DNA of 64,000 nt from Bacillota bacterium. GTDB lineage: Bacteria > Bacillota > Clostridia > Christensenellales > UMGS416. Positions 41,786 to 50,727 of the stretch are shown here, piece by piece. The translations under genes were made by a program, and so were the position numbers. The number at the start of each line of letters is the position of its first letter. Position 1 is the stretch's first letter. Location: positions 1 to 64,000 of the forward strand of contig JAEYPH010000062.1 of assembly GCA_023410875.1 (NCBI GenBank), read 5' to 3'. The notes below the pieces were generated by a model that ran no database searches, had not been told where the DNA came from, and was given only the letters and a program-made list of their open reading frames with translations.

Positions 41786-44050
41786 TTATTTAGTGCCTTC
41801 CACCACATAATCCGGTGCGTCCTTGGCCGGCAGGAAGGTTGATATCACTCCATCTCCTCCCTTGTACTTGATGAACACAACATAGCCGCCTTCGCTGGCG
41901 AGGAACAGGCTGCGCGAGCGGGACAGCACCTCCTGCTGCTGCGCCTTGTCGGTCAGGAAGAGCTTCAGGCCATCGCGCTCCTTATATCCTTCAATATCCT
42001 GCTGCGCCCCGAACCCGCTGTAGAACATCGGGAAGGAGTGCAGCGCATTGTAGTCGTAGGAGTGGCTTATCTTGCTGTAATCCAGCAGGCTGACATACTC
42101 AATCTCTGCGGTGTTCTGTATCGCGTCCATCCAACCGTTTTCCCGCAGGTAGGCCAGCGTTTCGGTGAACTGCTCCGTGACGTATACAAATCCGCCCTCG
42201 TAGCCGGCGTCTTCCAACGTGCTGCCCTGCGCTGTGAACGCCAGGATGCACGTCTCCGGCTTTGCCGGCAGATAACGGTCCTCCGGCGTCTGGGCGGCCA
42301 GGTCGTTGGCGATGCAGTTCAGCAGATCTTTACGCCGCCGCTCCACAAGTTGAAGTCCCTCGATGGCACTAAAAAACGGCGCGCACAGATAAACGTTGCC
42401 AGCGCGATAGGGCGCGGTGTCCAAGCCAGGCTGTTCGTCCTCGTCCGACAGCAGATAGTCGCGATAGGCCTTTTTCACCGCCGCAGTGTTGTCCAGCGCC
42501 ATCATGGCCCTGATCAGGTCCGGCGTCAGCGCTTGGTAGGCGCGGGTCACGGTGCTGCCGTTTGCCATCGTGTAGGTGATCTGGGTGGCAGCGCCATACG
42601 CCCGGCCGCCGTCCACTTTCATGGTCCGGTTCAGCAGGCCCACCTGTGTCAGCGCGCGGTGAACCTCAATCGCCGCGGCGATGTCTGCTTTGTCCACCAA
42701 CGTAATGTCATTTTGAAAACTCATGTCCGGCACGAGCCCGCCCTGACCGCCACCGCCATTGTTGGGCATGTAGAAGTCCAGCCCGTTGTAGGTCATCTTT
42801 ATGCTCTTCACGGCGTCGGCAGCCGGCACGAATCCGCTAAAGCCCAACCCGCCGGAAAGGAACCCCCCCGCCAGCGCCAGCATGGCGGCCAGGCCTGCGC
42901 CCAAGGGCAGCAGGCCCTTCCACACCCGGCGGCGCAGCAGCCGCAGCGGGAGCGCCGCCGCCAGCATCACGCCGCCGGCTGACGCCGCCGCGATGGACAG
43001 CATGGCGCCGGTGGAAAGCTTCATCGTGGTATACAGCGGCAGCATGTACACAAGCCCGAAGGCGAAGAAGCCGACGGTCAGCATGCTGGCGTAGGCGGTG
43101 GCCTTGCCCGCGCCCAGCACGCCGGTGTGCTCCACACCGGTCTTCAGGAAGACCCGGTGGGCGAACCACAGCAGCGCGCCCGTGGCCGCCAGCCAACCCG
43201 GTATCAGTGCCCAGCGGATGGGCAGCGGGGGCAGGCTGGCCAGGTATTCCTGATAGCCGGTGACGAGTTTCGACTCGTGACTGAAGCGGCTGATATATTG
43301 GCTCATGAAGATCAGCGGATTCCAGTCCGACAGTTCGCGAACCAACGAGGTGTTCCAGCTGTAGTAGAGCGTATCTGAAAGGCCAAAGCCGTTGCCGGGC
43401 AGCAGGTGCAGCAGCAGCCCGTTCAGGCTCATCCCAAGCAGGGTGGGCAGCGCCATCAGGATCAACGAATAGGCGATGCCTTCTGCCAGCGTCTTGCAGG
43501 CGCAGCACACGAGCACGACTACGCTGTATAGTGCCAGTATCTGCAGGCCCATGCCCAGCGTAAAGAAGGCGATCCGCGCCAGCGCCAGCCCCACATCGGC
43601 GAACAGCACCAGGTTGACCGCCAGCGAAGCCAGCATTGTGACAACCAGTGGCAGCAGTGCGCCTGCGGCTCCCGCCGCGTAGCGCGAGCAGAACAGCTCA
43701 TGGCGCGAAAGCCCCATGCCGAACCACGCGTTGGCGGCGCTGCGGTTGAAAAGGAAGCGGAAGGCCATCACGCCCTGCAGCAATGCGGACAGCAGCGCCA
43801 GCGCCGGGAAAAACAGGCTCAGCGTCGAGCCGTCGAACAAGCAATACTTTATGGAGTTGTATGGGGCTTCGCCCTGCCCGTTGAGCGAGGTTATTATCAC
43901 GATGATGGGCAGCACGATCACCGCCAGAAAGAGGATGGTGCACAGTATCGTCAGCAGCATGCCTTCGCCGATGGCCTGCCAGAAGGAGTGGGCCCACGGG
44001 CGGTACCGCCGCACCCTGCTATTCGCCGTCAAAGAGACCTGAGAAGTCAT
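41786..44050 (-). CDS. large ABC transporter permease (DUF6449-type)
   Basis: 754 aa. Ten or so hydrophobic segments lie in residues 1-420 (GEGMLLTILCTILFLAVIVL at the start). A large C-terminal extracytoplasmic-like domain (about 425-754, AVKSIKMTYNGLDFYMPNNG onward) matches the DUF6449 region of Clostridia ABC permeases. It works with the adjacent ATPase; the start lies 32 bp inside that gene and has GTAGGAGAAT. The substrate is unknown. The GntR member of the module suggests regulation by a membrane or wall stress. Confidence 0.87.
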   Translation of the reverse strand: MTSQVSLTANSRVRRYRPWAHSFWQAIGEGMLLTILCTILFLAVIVLPIIVIITSLNGQGEAPYNSIKYCLFDGSTLSLFFPALALLSALLQGVMAFRFLFNRSAANAWFGMGLSRHELFCSRYAAGAAGALLPLVVTMLASLAVNLVLFADVGLALARIAFFTLGMGLQILALYSVVVLVCCACKTLAEGIAYSLILMALPTLLGMSLNGLLLHLLPGNGFGLSDTLYYSWNTSLVRELSDWNPLIFMSQYISRFSHESKLVTGYQEYLASLPPLPIRWALIPGWLAATGALLWFAHRVFLKTGVEHTGVLGAGKATAYASMLTVGFFAFGLVYMLPLYTTMKLSTGAMLSIAAASAGGVMLAAALPLRLLRRRVWKGLLPLGAGLAAMLALAGGFLSGGLGFSGFVPAADAVKSIKMTYNGLDFYMPNNGGGGQGGLVPDMSFQNDITLVDKADIAAAIEVHRALTQVGLLNRTMKVDGGRAYGAATQITYTMANGSTVTRAYQALTPDLIRAMMALDNTAAVKKAYRDYLLSDEDEQPGLDTAPYRAGNVYLCAPFFSAIEGLQLVERRRKDLLNCIANDLAAQTPEDRYLPAKPETCILAFTAQGSTLEDAGYEGGFVYVTEQFTETLAYLRENGWMDAIQNTAEIEYVSLLDYSKISHSYDYNALHSFPMFYSGFGAQQDIEGYKERDGLKLFLTDKAQQQEVLSRSRSLFLASEGGYVVFIKYKGGDGVISTFLPAKDAPDYVVEGTK

Positions 44051-44924
44051 ATTCTCCTACCTCCATTTCATCCAGAAACAACTCTTCCAACGTCATGGGC
44101 AGCTTTTCCACCAGCACCGGGGACAGCGCCGCCAGCATACCGTCTATCGTCGCTTCGTCGCCGCGGGAGAGGAACGTGGCCACCCGCCCGCTGAGCTTGA
44201 GCTTGGCGCAGGAGATTGGCGTGAAGTCTTCCTCTTTGGCGTCGGCGGGTAGTATCACGCGGTATTGGCAGCGGGAGCTTCGCAGGTCGTGGATGGAACT
44301 GTTATAGACGATGTGCTGGCGGTTGATGACGCCGATGTGGTCGCAGAGGTCCTCCAGCTCCCGCAGGTTGTGGGAGGAGAGGATCACCGTCGTGTCATGG
44401 CCGGAGATGATCTCCATCAGCAGCTGGCGCACAAGATTGCGCACCACCGGGTCCAGACCGTCGAACAGCTCATCCAGCAGCAGATACTTGGGATGTGTGG
44501 ACAGCGCCACTATGATGGCCGCCTGCTTCTGCATACCCTTGGAGAAACCGTTGATGCGCTTGTCGGGGTCCAGCTGAAACACTTTGGTCAGCTTGTCGAA
44601 GGTGCTCTGGTTCCAGCACGGGTAGAAGCCCCGGTAGAACCGCGCCATGCGCGCCATCGTGGCCTGCGGCAGAAAGAACACGTCGTCGGGCACGAAAAAC
44701 ATGTCCCTCTTTCTCTGGGCGTTGTCGAACACGTCCTCGCCCTCCACGAGCACCTTGCCCTCCTCGGGCTTGTACATGCCGATGGCGCATTTGAGCAGCG
44801 TGGTTTTGCCCGCGCCGTTGTAGCCCACCAGCCCATAGACCGAGCCGCGCTCAGCCCGCAGGGAAAGACCCTGCAAAGCGGTGAAGTCGCCGTAGCGCTT
44901 GGTCAGGTTCTTGACCTCGATCAC
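44019..44924 (-). CDS. ABC transporter ATP-binding protein
   Basis: 301 aa. Walker A is GYNGAGKTT, the signature reads GFSKGMQKQ rather than LSGGQ, and Walker B is YLLLDELFDGLD with Leu-Phe in place of Pro-Thr; the catalytic Glu is present. This variant is usual in YtrB/EcsA-like units of GntR-linked systems. Its start overlaps the end of the GntR gene by 4 bp, and its end overlaps the permease by 32 bp. Confidence 0.92.
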   Translation of the reverse strand: MIEVKNLTKRYGDFTALQGLSLRAERGSVYGLVGYNGAGKTTLLKCAIGMYKPEEGKVLVEGEDVFDNAQRKRDMFFVPDDVFFLPQATMARMARFYRGFYPCWNQSTFDKLTKVFQLDPDKRINGFSKGMQKQAAIIVALSTHPKYLLLDELFDGLDPVVRNLVRQLLMEIISGHDTTVILSSHNLRELEDLCDHIGVINRQHIVYNSSIHDLRSSRCQYRVILPADAKEEDFTPISCAKLKLSGRVATFLSRGDEATIDGMLAALSPVLVEKLPMTLEELFLDEMEVGEYDFSGLFDGE

Positions 44925-45307
44925 GTACGATCATCCCTTTCTTCATTTTCTACGTACACATCTTGCAAGATGGCGCGCGCCTGCGCCGGTGTCAGCCCAC
45001 TGGCCCGGGCGGCCTGCAGTGCCGTCCTGAGCTCCTCGGTGGCGCGTTTTTTCAACTGATCGCCGCCCAGCGCGTTGTCGGACACAAAGCTGCCGCGGCC
45101 AATCAGCGAATAGATGACGCCGTCGGCCTCCAGATCCTGGAACGCTTTTTTGACCGTGTTAACGTTGAGCTGGAGCTCCCGTGCCAGCTCCCGTATGGAG
45201 GGCAGCTGCTGGTGGGGCTGCAGCGCGCCCAGCAGGATCAGCTCCATGGTCTGGTTTTTGATCTGCTCATAGATCGGCACGCGGCTGCGCAAATCGATGG
45301 TGAACAA
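44921..45307 (-). CDS. GntR-family regulator, YtrA-like
   Basis: 128 aa with an N-terminal winged helix (YEQIKNQTMELILLGALQPH, then SIRELARELQLNVNTVKKAF) and a short helical tail. The start is TTG with AAGGAGG 6 nt upstream. It is first gene of a GntR-ATPase-permease operon, the reverse order of the related module at 20650-22517. It probably represses its own operon at the palindrome 34 bp upstream. Confidence 0.92.
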   Translation of the reverse strand: MFTIDLRSRVPIYEQIKNQTMELILLGALQPHQQLPSIRELARELQLNVNTVKKAFQDLEADGVIYSLIGRGSFVSDNALGGDQLKKRATEELRTALQAARASGLTPAQARAILQDVYVENEERDDRT

Positions 45308-45340
45308 CGGGATGCCTCCTTCCGGGGCAAGTGTGATATC

Positions 45341-45352
45341 TGTGCTAGCACA
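45341..45352. promoter_or_regulatory. palindromic GntR operator
   Basis: TGTGCTAGCACA is a perfect 12-bp palindrome in the promoter region of the second ABC/GntR operon. The first module has a related TGTG...CACA dyad. Confidence 0.6.
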
Positions 45353-45552
45353 ATTAATATAGCCTCGCCATTCATCGCTGTCAAGAGGGTTGTTATAAGA
45401 CTATCTGCAAACTTAGTGGTAGAAAATAAAATGCAGAGCCGACCGCCGATTAATTCGGCGGGAGGAAACCGAATACAAAGCGAGAAACGGCACCATACCC
45501 GCCCACAGGCGTCTTCGTCTCCAAACAACAATGTATGTGCAAAATAAGTTGA

Positions 45553-45645
45553 GGAATCGCCCGACGACCGTCATCGTCGGGCGATATACGTCCATTGTGA
45601 CAAGATGTCTGAATCGCCAAGGCGCAACAGCGCCGCAGGCGAAAA
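45553..45645 (+). repeat. two-hairpin dispersed repeat B, copy 2
   Basis: Hairpin 1 is ATCGCCCGACGA/TCGTCGGGCGAT (perfect 12 bp). Hairpin 2 is TCGCC..GGCGC/GCGCC..GGCGA with loop AACA. The linker GACAAGATGTCTGAATCGC matches copy 1 at 28194. Stem sequences differ from copy 1 but pairing is kept. This, a small CCGCCGA/TCGGCGG dyad near 45440 and the GntR promoter fill the 384-bp gap. Confidence 0.75.
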
Positions 45646-45671
45646 AAGGCCCCGATCCTCGGATCGGAGCC
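45646..45671 (-). terminator. terminator of tyrS
   Basis: On the minus strand GGCTCCGATCC/GGATCGGGGCC forms an 11-bp stem followed by TTTTTT. Confidence 0.88.
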
Positions 45672-45691
45672 TTCAATACGCGTAGTCGCTT

Positions 45692-46918
45692 TCATCCATT
45701 GTCTGTGTCCTCTATGAGCCGCACCGCCCGCAGCCGGCCACTCTGCAGGATGTCGCCGCTGCGCCAAGTGAGCTGTGGGCCGCTCTGGCGCTGGCCGTTG
45801 AGCCGCACCGCGCCCTGGGCGATCAGCCGCCGGGCCTCGCTTAAGGATGGTGCGAGGCCCGCTGCCAGCAGCAGCCTGGCCAAATCCGCGCCATCTGGGC
45901 CGCATAGGGAAGGGGGCACGGCGAACGACGGCGCGTCCTGGGGCAGCTCCCGGCGGGAGAAGCGGCTTTCGAAGCGCTCCCGGGCATCGCCGGCGGCTTG
46001 GGCGCCATGGTAGAGCGTCGTCACGTCCACGGCCAGGCGCATCTTGGCGTCGCGGGGGTTCAGCGTGCCGGCGGTCAGGCCGTCGCGCATCTTGGCCAGC
46101 TCGTCAGGGTGGATGTCGGTGACCAGCTCGAAGTAGCGGGAGATCAGCCCGTCGGGGATGCTCATAAGCTTGCCCAGCATGTCGTCGGGGCTCTCATCCA
46201 CGCCCACATAGTTGCCCAGGCTCTTGCTCATCTTCTCGCGGCCGTCCAGCCCTTCCAGCAGCGGCATGAAGATCGCGCACTGGGCATCCTGGCCGTAGGC
46301 GCGCTGCAGGTCCCGCCCGCAGAGGATGTTGAAGCGCTGGTCGGTGCCGCCCAACTCTACGTCGGCGTGCAGGTGCACCGAGTCGTAGGCCTGCATCAAG
46401 GGGTACAGCAGCTCGTGCACGCCGATGCTCTGCTGGGCGGTGAAGCGGTTGTGGAAGTCGTCGCGCTCCAGAATACGGGCCACGGTGCTCTTGGCTGCCA
46501 GCCCCACGACGTCGGCGAAGCGCAGCTCTCCCAGCCATTCGCCGTTGAAGCGCAGTTCGGTCTTGGCCGGGTCCAGCACCCGCAAGAGCTGGCGCTCGTA
46601 GGTGCGGGCGTTCTCCAGCACATGTTCGGCGGTCAGAGCTGGCCGCGTGCGGCTGCGGCCGGTGGGGTCTCCGATGCGGCCGGTGAAATCGCCGATGATC
46701 AGTACCGCCCGGTGGCCCAGGTTTTGGAACTGGCGGATCTTGCGCAGCACCACCGTGTGCCCCAGGTGGATGTCCGGCGCCGAGGGATCCAGCCCCAATT
46801 TCACGGTCAGCGGCCGGCCCTCCCGGTCGGCGCGCAGCAGCTTGTCGCGCAGCTCGCCGGGGCTCACGATCTCCTGCGTGCCCTGTTCGAGTATGCGCAT
46901 CTGTTCCTGGATGTCCAT
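45692..46918 (-). CDS. tyrS: tyrosyl-tRNA synthetase (TyrZ type)
   Basis: 408 aa. The class I HIGH motif is DIHLGHTVVLRKIRQFQNLG near residue 50, and KMSKS is seen in GREKMSKSLGNYVG near residue 235. A C-terminal S4 RNA-binding domain begins around residue 340 (LARLLLAAGLAPSLSEARRL). The HLGH form and length fit the second bacterial TyrRS class. AAGGAGG stands before the ATG. Controlled by the Tyr T-box leader. Confidence 0.96.
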   Translation of the reverse strand: MDIQEQMRILEQGTQEIVSPGELRDKLLRADREGRPLTVKLGLDPSAPDIHLGHTVVLRKIRQFQNLGHRAVLIIGDFTGRIGDPTGRSRTRPALTAEHVLENARTYERQLLRVLDPAKTELRFNGEWLGELRFADVVGLAAKSTVARILERDDFHNRFTAQQSIGVHELLYPLMQAYDSVHLHADVELGGTDQRFNILCGRDLQRAYGQDAQCAIFMPLLEGLDGREKMSKSLGNYVGVDESPDDMLGKLMSIPDGLISRYFELVTDIHPDELAKMRDGLTAGTLNPRDAKMRLAVDVTTLYHGAQAAGDARERFESRFSRRELPQDAPSFAVPPSLCGPDGADLARLLLAAGLAPSLSEARRLIAQGAVRLNGQRQSGPQLTWRSGDILQSGRLRAVRLIEDTDNG

Positions 46919-46949
46919 GTCTGCCTCCTTTTTGCTTTTCGGGAATATA

Positions 46950-47241
46950 AAAAGCCCGCCCTCTGAAATTCAGAGGGCGGGCCATTATTACAGCCTCGCG
47001 GTACCACCTCGGTTTGCTTGCGCCTCGCGGCGAAAGCCTTGACGGGAACGGCGGCATGCCGCGATTCCCCAGCGCTGTAACGGGCGCTCCCCGTCGGATG
47101 CCTACTGGGCCAGTACGATGGCCGTTTGGTCCGCCGCTCCGGGATGTATTCCGCTTCACCGCCCATCTCCCTTTCACCAGCCGGGAGCTCTCTGCGTGGG
47201 CTGGGCCAACCGTACTCTTTCCCATCGACGCTTTGCTGTTT
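46950..47241 (-). promoter_or_regulatory. T-box riboswitch, tRNA-Tyr specific
   Basis: On the minus strand the specifier loop reads GCGGAATACATCCCGGAGCG, with Tyr codon TAC at 47146-47148. The T-box core ACCGAGGTGGTACCGCGAGG lies at 46995-47014. The terminator is GCCCGCCCTCTGAA/TTCAGAGGGCGGGC followed by TTTTTAT at 46954-46982. It lets uncharged tRNA-Tyr switch on tyrS. Confidence 0.92.
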
Positions 47242-47247
47242 TCGCAC

Positions 47248-47276
47248 ATTCTATCAGCGAGCCATGGTACTGTCAA
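47248..47276 (-). promoter_or_regulatory. sigma-A promoter of the tyrS leader
   Basis: A perfect TTGACA and TAGAAT are 17 bp apart on the minus strand, starting RNA near 47241. Confidence 0.85.
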
Positions 47277-47296
47277 GCCACTATATTTTATGTTTT

Positions 47297-48112
47297 CTAT
47301 AGCAAAACGGTATCCGCCGCTACAGCCTTGCGCCGCAGCGCTGCTGCCAGGCGGCCGGGCAGCCCGCCTGGCACGGGTAGCAGCGCACCTTCGGGGCACA
47401 CATCCACGCAACGCATACACCGCAGGCATGCGTCGCCGTCGATGTCCACGTCGGGCATAGAGATGGCCGCCGTGGGGCAGCCCTGGGCGCACAGGCCGCA
47501 GCCGGTGCACGCCAGCGTGACCTCTGGCACCGGCAGCAGACGCCGGGGGCTCACGGCCCGCAGCGTGCCCAGCGGCCAGCCCCGCTGCGGCAGGCACGGC
47601 GCGCGCCGGCTGGGCTGGCTCTGTTGCATCGGCATGGCCGCACCGCGTTCCAGCCGGAAGCGCGCGTCGAAGCCCAGCTCTCGGGCGGTTGCCAAGTCAC
47701 CTTCGCCGGGTCGTGGGTTGCCGCGGCATGGCCACAGCGGGTGCTCCGAGGGGAAGAGGCCGGCCGCCACCGGGCGCAGCCGCGCCTTGGTGGCCACAGC
47801 GTGCAGATCGCGCAGCGCGCTGCCGCAGCCCAAGCCGCCGTAGGTCGCGCACAGCACCGCCGGCTGGCCCACGGCCCACAGCCGCGACAGTGCCTGTGCC
47901 AGCGCCTGCGGCAGCGCGCCGTCGTGCACCGGCGCGCCCAGCAGCACGACGTCCTCCTCGCACAGGCCGCTGAAATCCGCCCGGGCCGGAGGCAGCGTCA
48001 GGTCCACCTCGCGGCAGTCTATGATGCCCATGCCCCGGGCTGTGGCGCGCACCACGGCGGCCGTGGATCCCGTCGGCGAGAAAAAGATCATCACCGCGCT
48101 GTACAGCCGCAT
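47297..48112 (-). CDS. EFR1-type flavodoxin-ferredoxin protein
   Basis: 271 aa. A flavodoxin-like N-terminal half has the FMN loop FFSPTGSTAAVVRA near residue 10 and VLLGAPVHDGALP. The C-terminal part has two 4Fe-4S clusters: CTGCGLCAQGCPTAAI near residue 200 and CLRCMRCVDVCPEGAL near residue 230. Members of this family shuttle electrons; the partners are unknown. GGAGGTGG precedes the ATG. It is transcribed toward tyrS but separated from it by the tyrS promoter. Confidence 0.92.
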   Translation of the reverse strand: MRLYSAVMIFFSPTGSTAAVVRATARGMGIIDCREVDLTLPPARADFSGLCEEDVVLLGAPVHDGALPQALAQALSRLWAVGQPAVLCATYGGLGCGSALRDLHAVATKARLRPVAAGLFPSEHPLWPCRGNPRPGEGDLATARELGFDARFRLERGAAMPMQQSQPSRRAPCLPQRGWPLGTLRAVSPRRLLPVPEVTLACTGCGLCAQGCPTAAISMPDVDIDGDACLRCMRCVDVCPEGALLPVPGGLPGRLAAALRRKAVAADTVLL

Positions 48113-48236
48113 GGGTCCACCTCCGCATTTCTCAAAGGACTCCCCTCATACATATGCGATACGGAAGGCTTTCCATAACCGATTGCACAGACCGAACACC
48201 CATGGTATACTTGCGAAAATCTTCGGAGGGACATAT

Positions 48237-49034
48237 ATGTCCGATGTCGTAGAGCGCTATTACGATGAGATCTGCGAGGACGAGTGGAACCGCCTGGTGC
48301 GCCACCGCCTGGAATTCGAGATGACCAAGGCGCTGCTGCTCCCCAAGCTGCCCCATGGCGCAGCGGTGCTGGATGTAGGCGGCGGGCCGGGGCGCTACAG
48401 CATCTGGCTGGCAGGCCTGGGCCACGACGTGACACTCGTGGATTTGAGCGCGCAGAACGTACGCCAAGCGCAGCAGGAGGCGGCCGCAGCCGGCGTGAGC
48501 ATACGAGCGCTGCACGGCAACGCGCTGGCGCTGGGCGCACTGCCGCTGGGCCAATACGACGCCGTGCTGTGTATGGGCCCGCTGTATCACCTGAACGAGG
48601 AGGCCCAGCGCGCGCTGGCCATGGAGCAGTGCCTGGACCGCCTGAAGCCCGGCGGCCTGCTGGCGGCTAGCTTCATCAGTGCCTTCGCGCCGATCATCGA
48701 CGCGCTCAAGAAATACCCCCACATCATCGACGAATACGACGCTCGCTTCCGCCAGTGGCTGCGCGATGGCCGCGGCCTGGCCAGCGGCGGGAGCTTCACC
48801 GACGCTTATTACATCCGCCCCGAGGAGGCCCGCGCATTTATGGAGGGCTTCGGCCTGCGCGACGGCACGCTGTATGCTACGGAATGCCTGGGCGCGGCGG
48901 GGGAGGCCGCGCTGATGGCGCTGCCGGCAGAGCAGTTTGAGCGCTGGGTGTCGCTGCTGGCGACCATCGCCGCCGAGACCACCGTGCTGGGCTGCTGCGA
49001 GCATCTGCTTTATATGGGGCATAAGGCCAACTAA
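48237..49034 (+). CDS. class I SAM-dependent methyltransferase
   Basis: 265 aa from the ATG with CGGAGGG just upstream. Motif I is AAVLDVGGGPGRYSIWLAGL, then DVTLVDLSAQNVRQAQQEA and the acidic AVLCMGPLYHL. The C-terminal half is helical, as in enzymes that modify small molecules. The substrate is unknown. It diverges from the EFR1 gene and is followed by a terminator. Confidence 0.88.
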   Translation: MSDVVERYYDEICEDEWNRLVRHRLEFEMTKALLLPKLPHGAAVLDVGGGPGRYSIWLAGLGHDVTLVDLSAQNVRQAQQEAAAAGVSIRALHGNALALGALPLGQYDAVLCMGPLYHLNEEAQRALAMEQCLDRLKPGGLLAASFISAFAPIIDALKKYPHIIDEYDARFRQWLRDGRGLASGGSFTDAYYIRPEEARAFMEGFGLRDGTLYATECLGAAGEAALMALPAEQFERWVSLLATIAAETTVLGCCEHLLYMGHKAN

Positions 49035-49103
49035 TCAGACTACTAGATTGAATTTGAAAATAACGCAAAAAGAATCTGGCTCTATGGACGCCAGTAAATC
49101 GGG

Positions 49104-49129
49104 GAGCTGCCAGCCAGGCGGCTCTTTTT
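49104..49129 (+). terminator. terminator after the methyltransferase gene
   Basis: GAGCTGCC/GGCGGCTC (one G-U) with a 5-nt loop is followed by TTTTTC. Confidence 0.85.
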
Positions 49130-49168
49130 CTGTGTGCGCCACATCCACAAGCCATCATGCCGCCTCTC

Positions 49169-49196
49169 ACGGACGACCCTTCGCGTTCATAAAGTG
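49169..49196 (+). promoter_or_regulatory. possible sigma-K promoter of dpaAB
   Basis: AC, 17 nt, CATAAAGTG at 49188 approximates the mother-cell sigma-K consensus (AC, 16-17 nt, CATANNNTA). Dipicolinate synthase genes are known sigma-K targets. The last element is off by one base, so support is modest. Confidence 0.35.
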
Positions 49197-49226
49197 TAGT
49201 GTCATCAATGAGAAGAGGGTGGTTTC

Positions 49227-50063
49227 ATGTCCTCTGACGCGAGAAGTGTGCTTCTGATCGGCGGCGACCGGCGCAACATATATCTCTACGAGTACTTAAA
49301 GAAGAATCCAGACATAGAGCTGCATGCGTTCGGCCTGCCCGTGGCCGACCGATCCCTGGCGGACATCTCCCGGGCCACCGGCGAGGCGGACGTCATCGTG
49401 CTACCGATGCCCAGCGAGCGCAACGGCATGGTGCCGCTGCAATCGATGGACACGGCTTATCCGCTGGACGTCATATTGCATGATATGCGCGACGGCGCGT
49501 GGCTGGTGGGCGGTTTTCTTTCCAAGGAGCCTGAACGGGCGGGCGTACATGTGGTGAACCTGCTGGCCAGCGAGCGTTTCGCCCAGGCCAACGCCTGGCC
49601 CACTGCCGAGGGCGCCATCCGCGTGGCGCTGGAGCGCACCGAGCGTACGCTCAAGGGCTCGCAGTGCACGGTGCTGGGCTATGGCCGCATCGGCAAGGAT
49701 CTGGTCAAGCTGCTCAAGGCCTTCGGCGCCGATGTTATCGCCACCGCCCGCCGAAAGGAGCAGTTGGAGGACATCGCCGCCATGGGCGTCATCTCGGTGC
49801 ACACCAACAACATTTCAGAAGCCTGCCGCGACAGCAACTTCATCTTCAACACCATTCCCAGCGTGCTGCTGACCGAGGACAAGCTGCGCGGCCTTCGCCG
49901 TGACGTCGTCATCATCGATCTGGCATCCAGCCCCTTCGGTGTGGACTTTAACGCTGCCGCCCGGCTCAAGCTGGACGCTCAGCCATACCAAAGCCTGCCC
50001 GGGCGCATGTTCCCGCGCACTGCGGCGGAAATCATCTACAACTGCATTAAGGAATTGCTTTAA
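49227..50063 (+). CDS. dpaA: dipicolinate synthase subunit A
   Basis: 278 aa with an N-terminal domain (LLIGGDRRNIYLYEYLKKNP) and a C-terminal Rossmann dinucleotide domain (CTVLGYGRIGKDLVKLLKAF). With DpaB it turns dihydroxy-tetrahydrodipicolinate into dipicolinic acid in the mother cell during sporulation. GAGGGTGG precedes the ATG. It is followed 22 bp later by dpaB and then by aspartokinase, the same neighbourhood as spoVF-dapG in Bacillus. Confidence 0.95.
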   Translation: MSSDARSVLLIGGDRRNIYLYEYLKKNPDIELHAFGLPVADRSLADISRATGEADVIVLPMPSERNGMVPLQSMDTAYPLDVILHDMRDGAWLVGGFLSKEPERAGVHVVNLLASERFAQANAWPTAEGAIRVALERTERTLKGSQCTVLGYGRIGKDLVKLLKAFGADVIATARRKEQLEDIAAMGVISVHTNNISEACRDSNFIFNTIPSVLLTEDKLRGLRRDVVIIDLASSPFGVDFNAAARLKLDAQPYQSLPGRMFPRTAAEIIYNCIKELL

Positions 50064-50085
50064 CGTTAAGGACGGAGGGAAATCC

Positions 50086-50682
50086 ATGGAATTGACCGGC
50101 AAACGCATCGGGTTTTGCCTGACTGGCTCGTTCTGTATGATCGAAGCGGTGCTTCCTGCCATAGAGCAGATGCGTGCCGAAGGCGCGGACCTGATCCCCA
50201 TATTCTCCACCAGTGTCTACGAATGGGACACGCGGTTCTTCAAGGCCAAGGACCTGATCGAGCGCGTGTACGATCTCACCGGCAAGCTGCCCCTGCACAC
50301 CGTCGTGGATACCGAGCCCATCGGCCCCAAGCGCATGCTGGACATGGCGGTCGTGGCGCCCTGCACGGGCAACACGATGGCCAAGCTGGCGCTGGGCATC
50401 GTGGATACGCCGGTGCTGATGGCCGTGAAAGCCCACCTGCGCAACGGCGGCCCGGCGGTGCTGGCGCCCAGCACCAACGACGGCCTGACCAACTCCATGA
50501 AGAACATCGGCATGCTTTCCACGATGCGCAACATCTACATGGTGCCCTATGAGCAGGACAACTACCAGGGCAAGCCCAACTCGCTGGTGGCCCGCATGGA
50601 GCTCATCGTGCCCACGGTGAAGCAGGCTTTTGAAGGCCGCCAGATTCAACCCGTATTGTATAAAACCGGTGAAATGATATAA
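50086..50682 (+). CDS. dpaB: dipicolinate synthase subunit B
   Basis: 198 aa of the flavoprotein-like fold: GKRIGFCLTGSFCMIEAVLP at the start, VVAPCTGNTMAKLALGI and LAPSTNDGLTNSMKNIG in the middle. It pairs with DpaA. GGAGGGA lies 7 nt before the ATG. The frame can be read from further upstream, but that would overlap dpaA without a ribosome site. Confidence 0.95.
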   Translation: MELTGKRIGFCLTGSFCMIEAVLPAIEQMRAEGADLIPIFSTSVYEWDTRFFKAKDLIERVYDLTGKLPLHTVVDTEPIGPKRMLDMAVVAPCTGNTMAKLALGIVDTPVLMAVKAHLRNGGPAVLAPSTNDGLTNSMKNIGMLSTMRNIYMVPYEQDNYQGKPNSLVARMELIVPTVKQAFEGRQIQPVLYKTGEMI

Positions 50683-50727
50683 TAACGGAAAACATCGGAC
50701 ACCCTAAGGGAGGCAAGGAGCCGCAAG

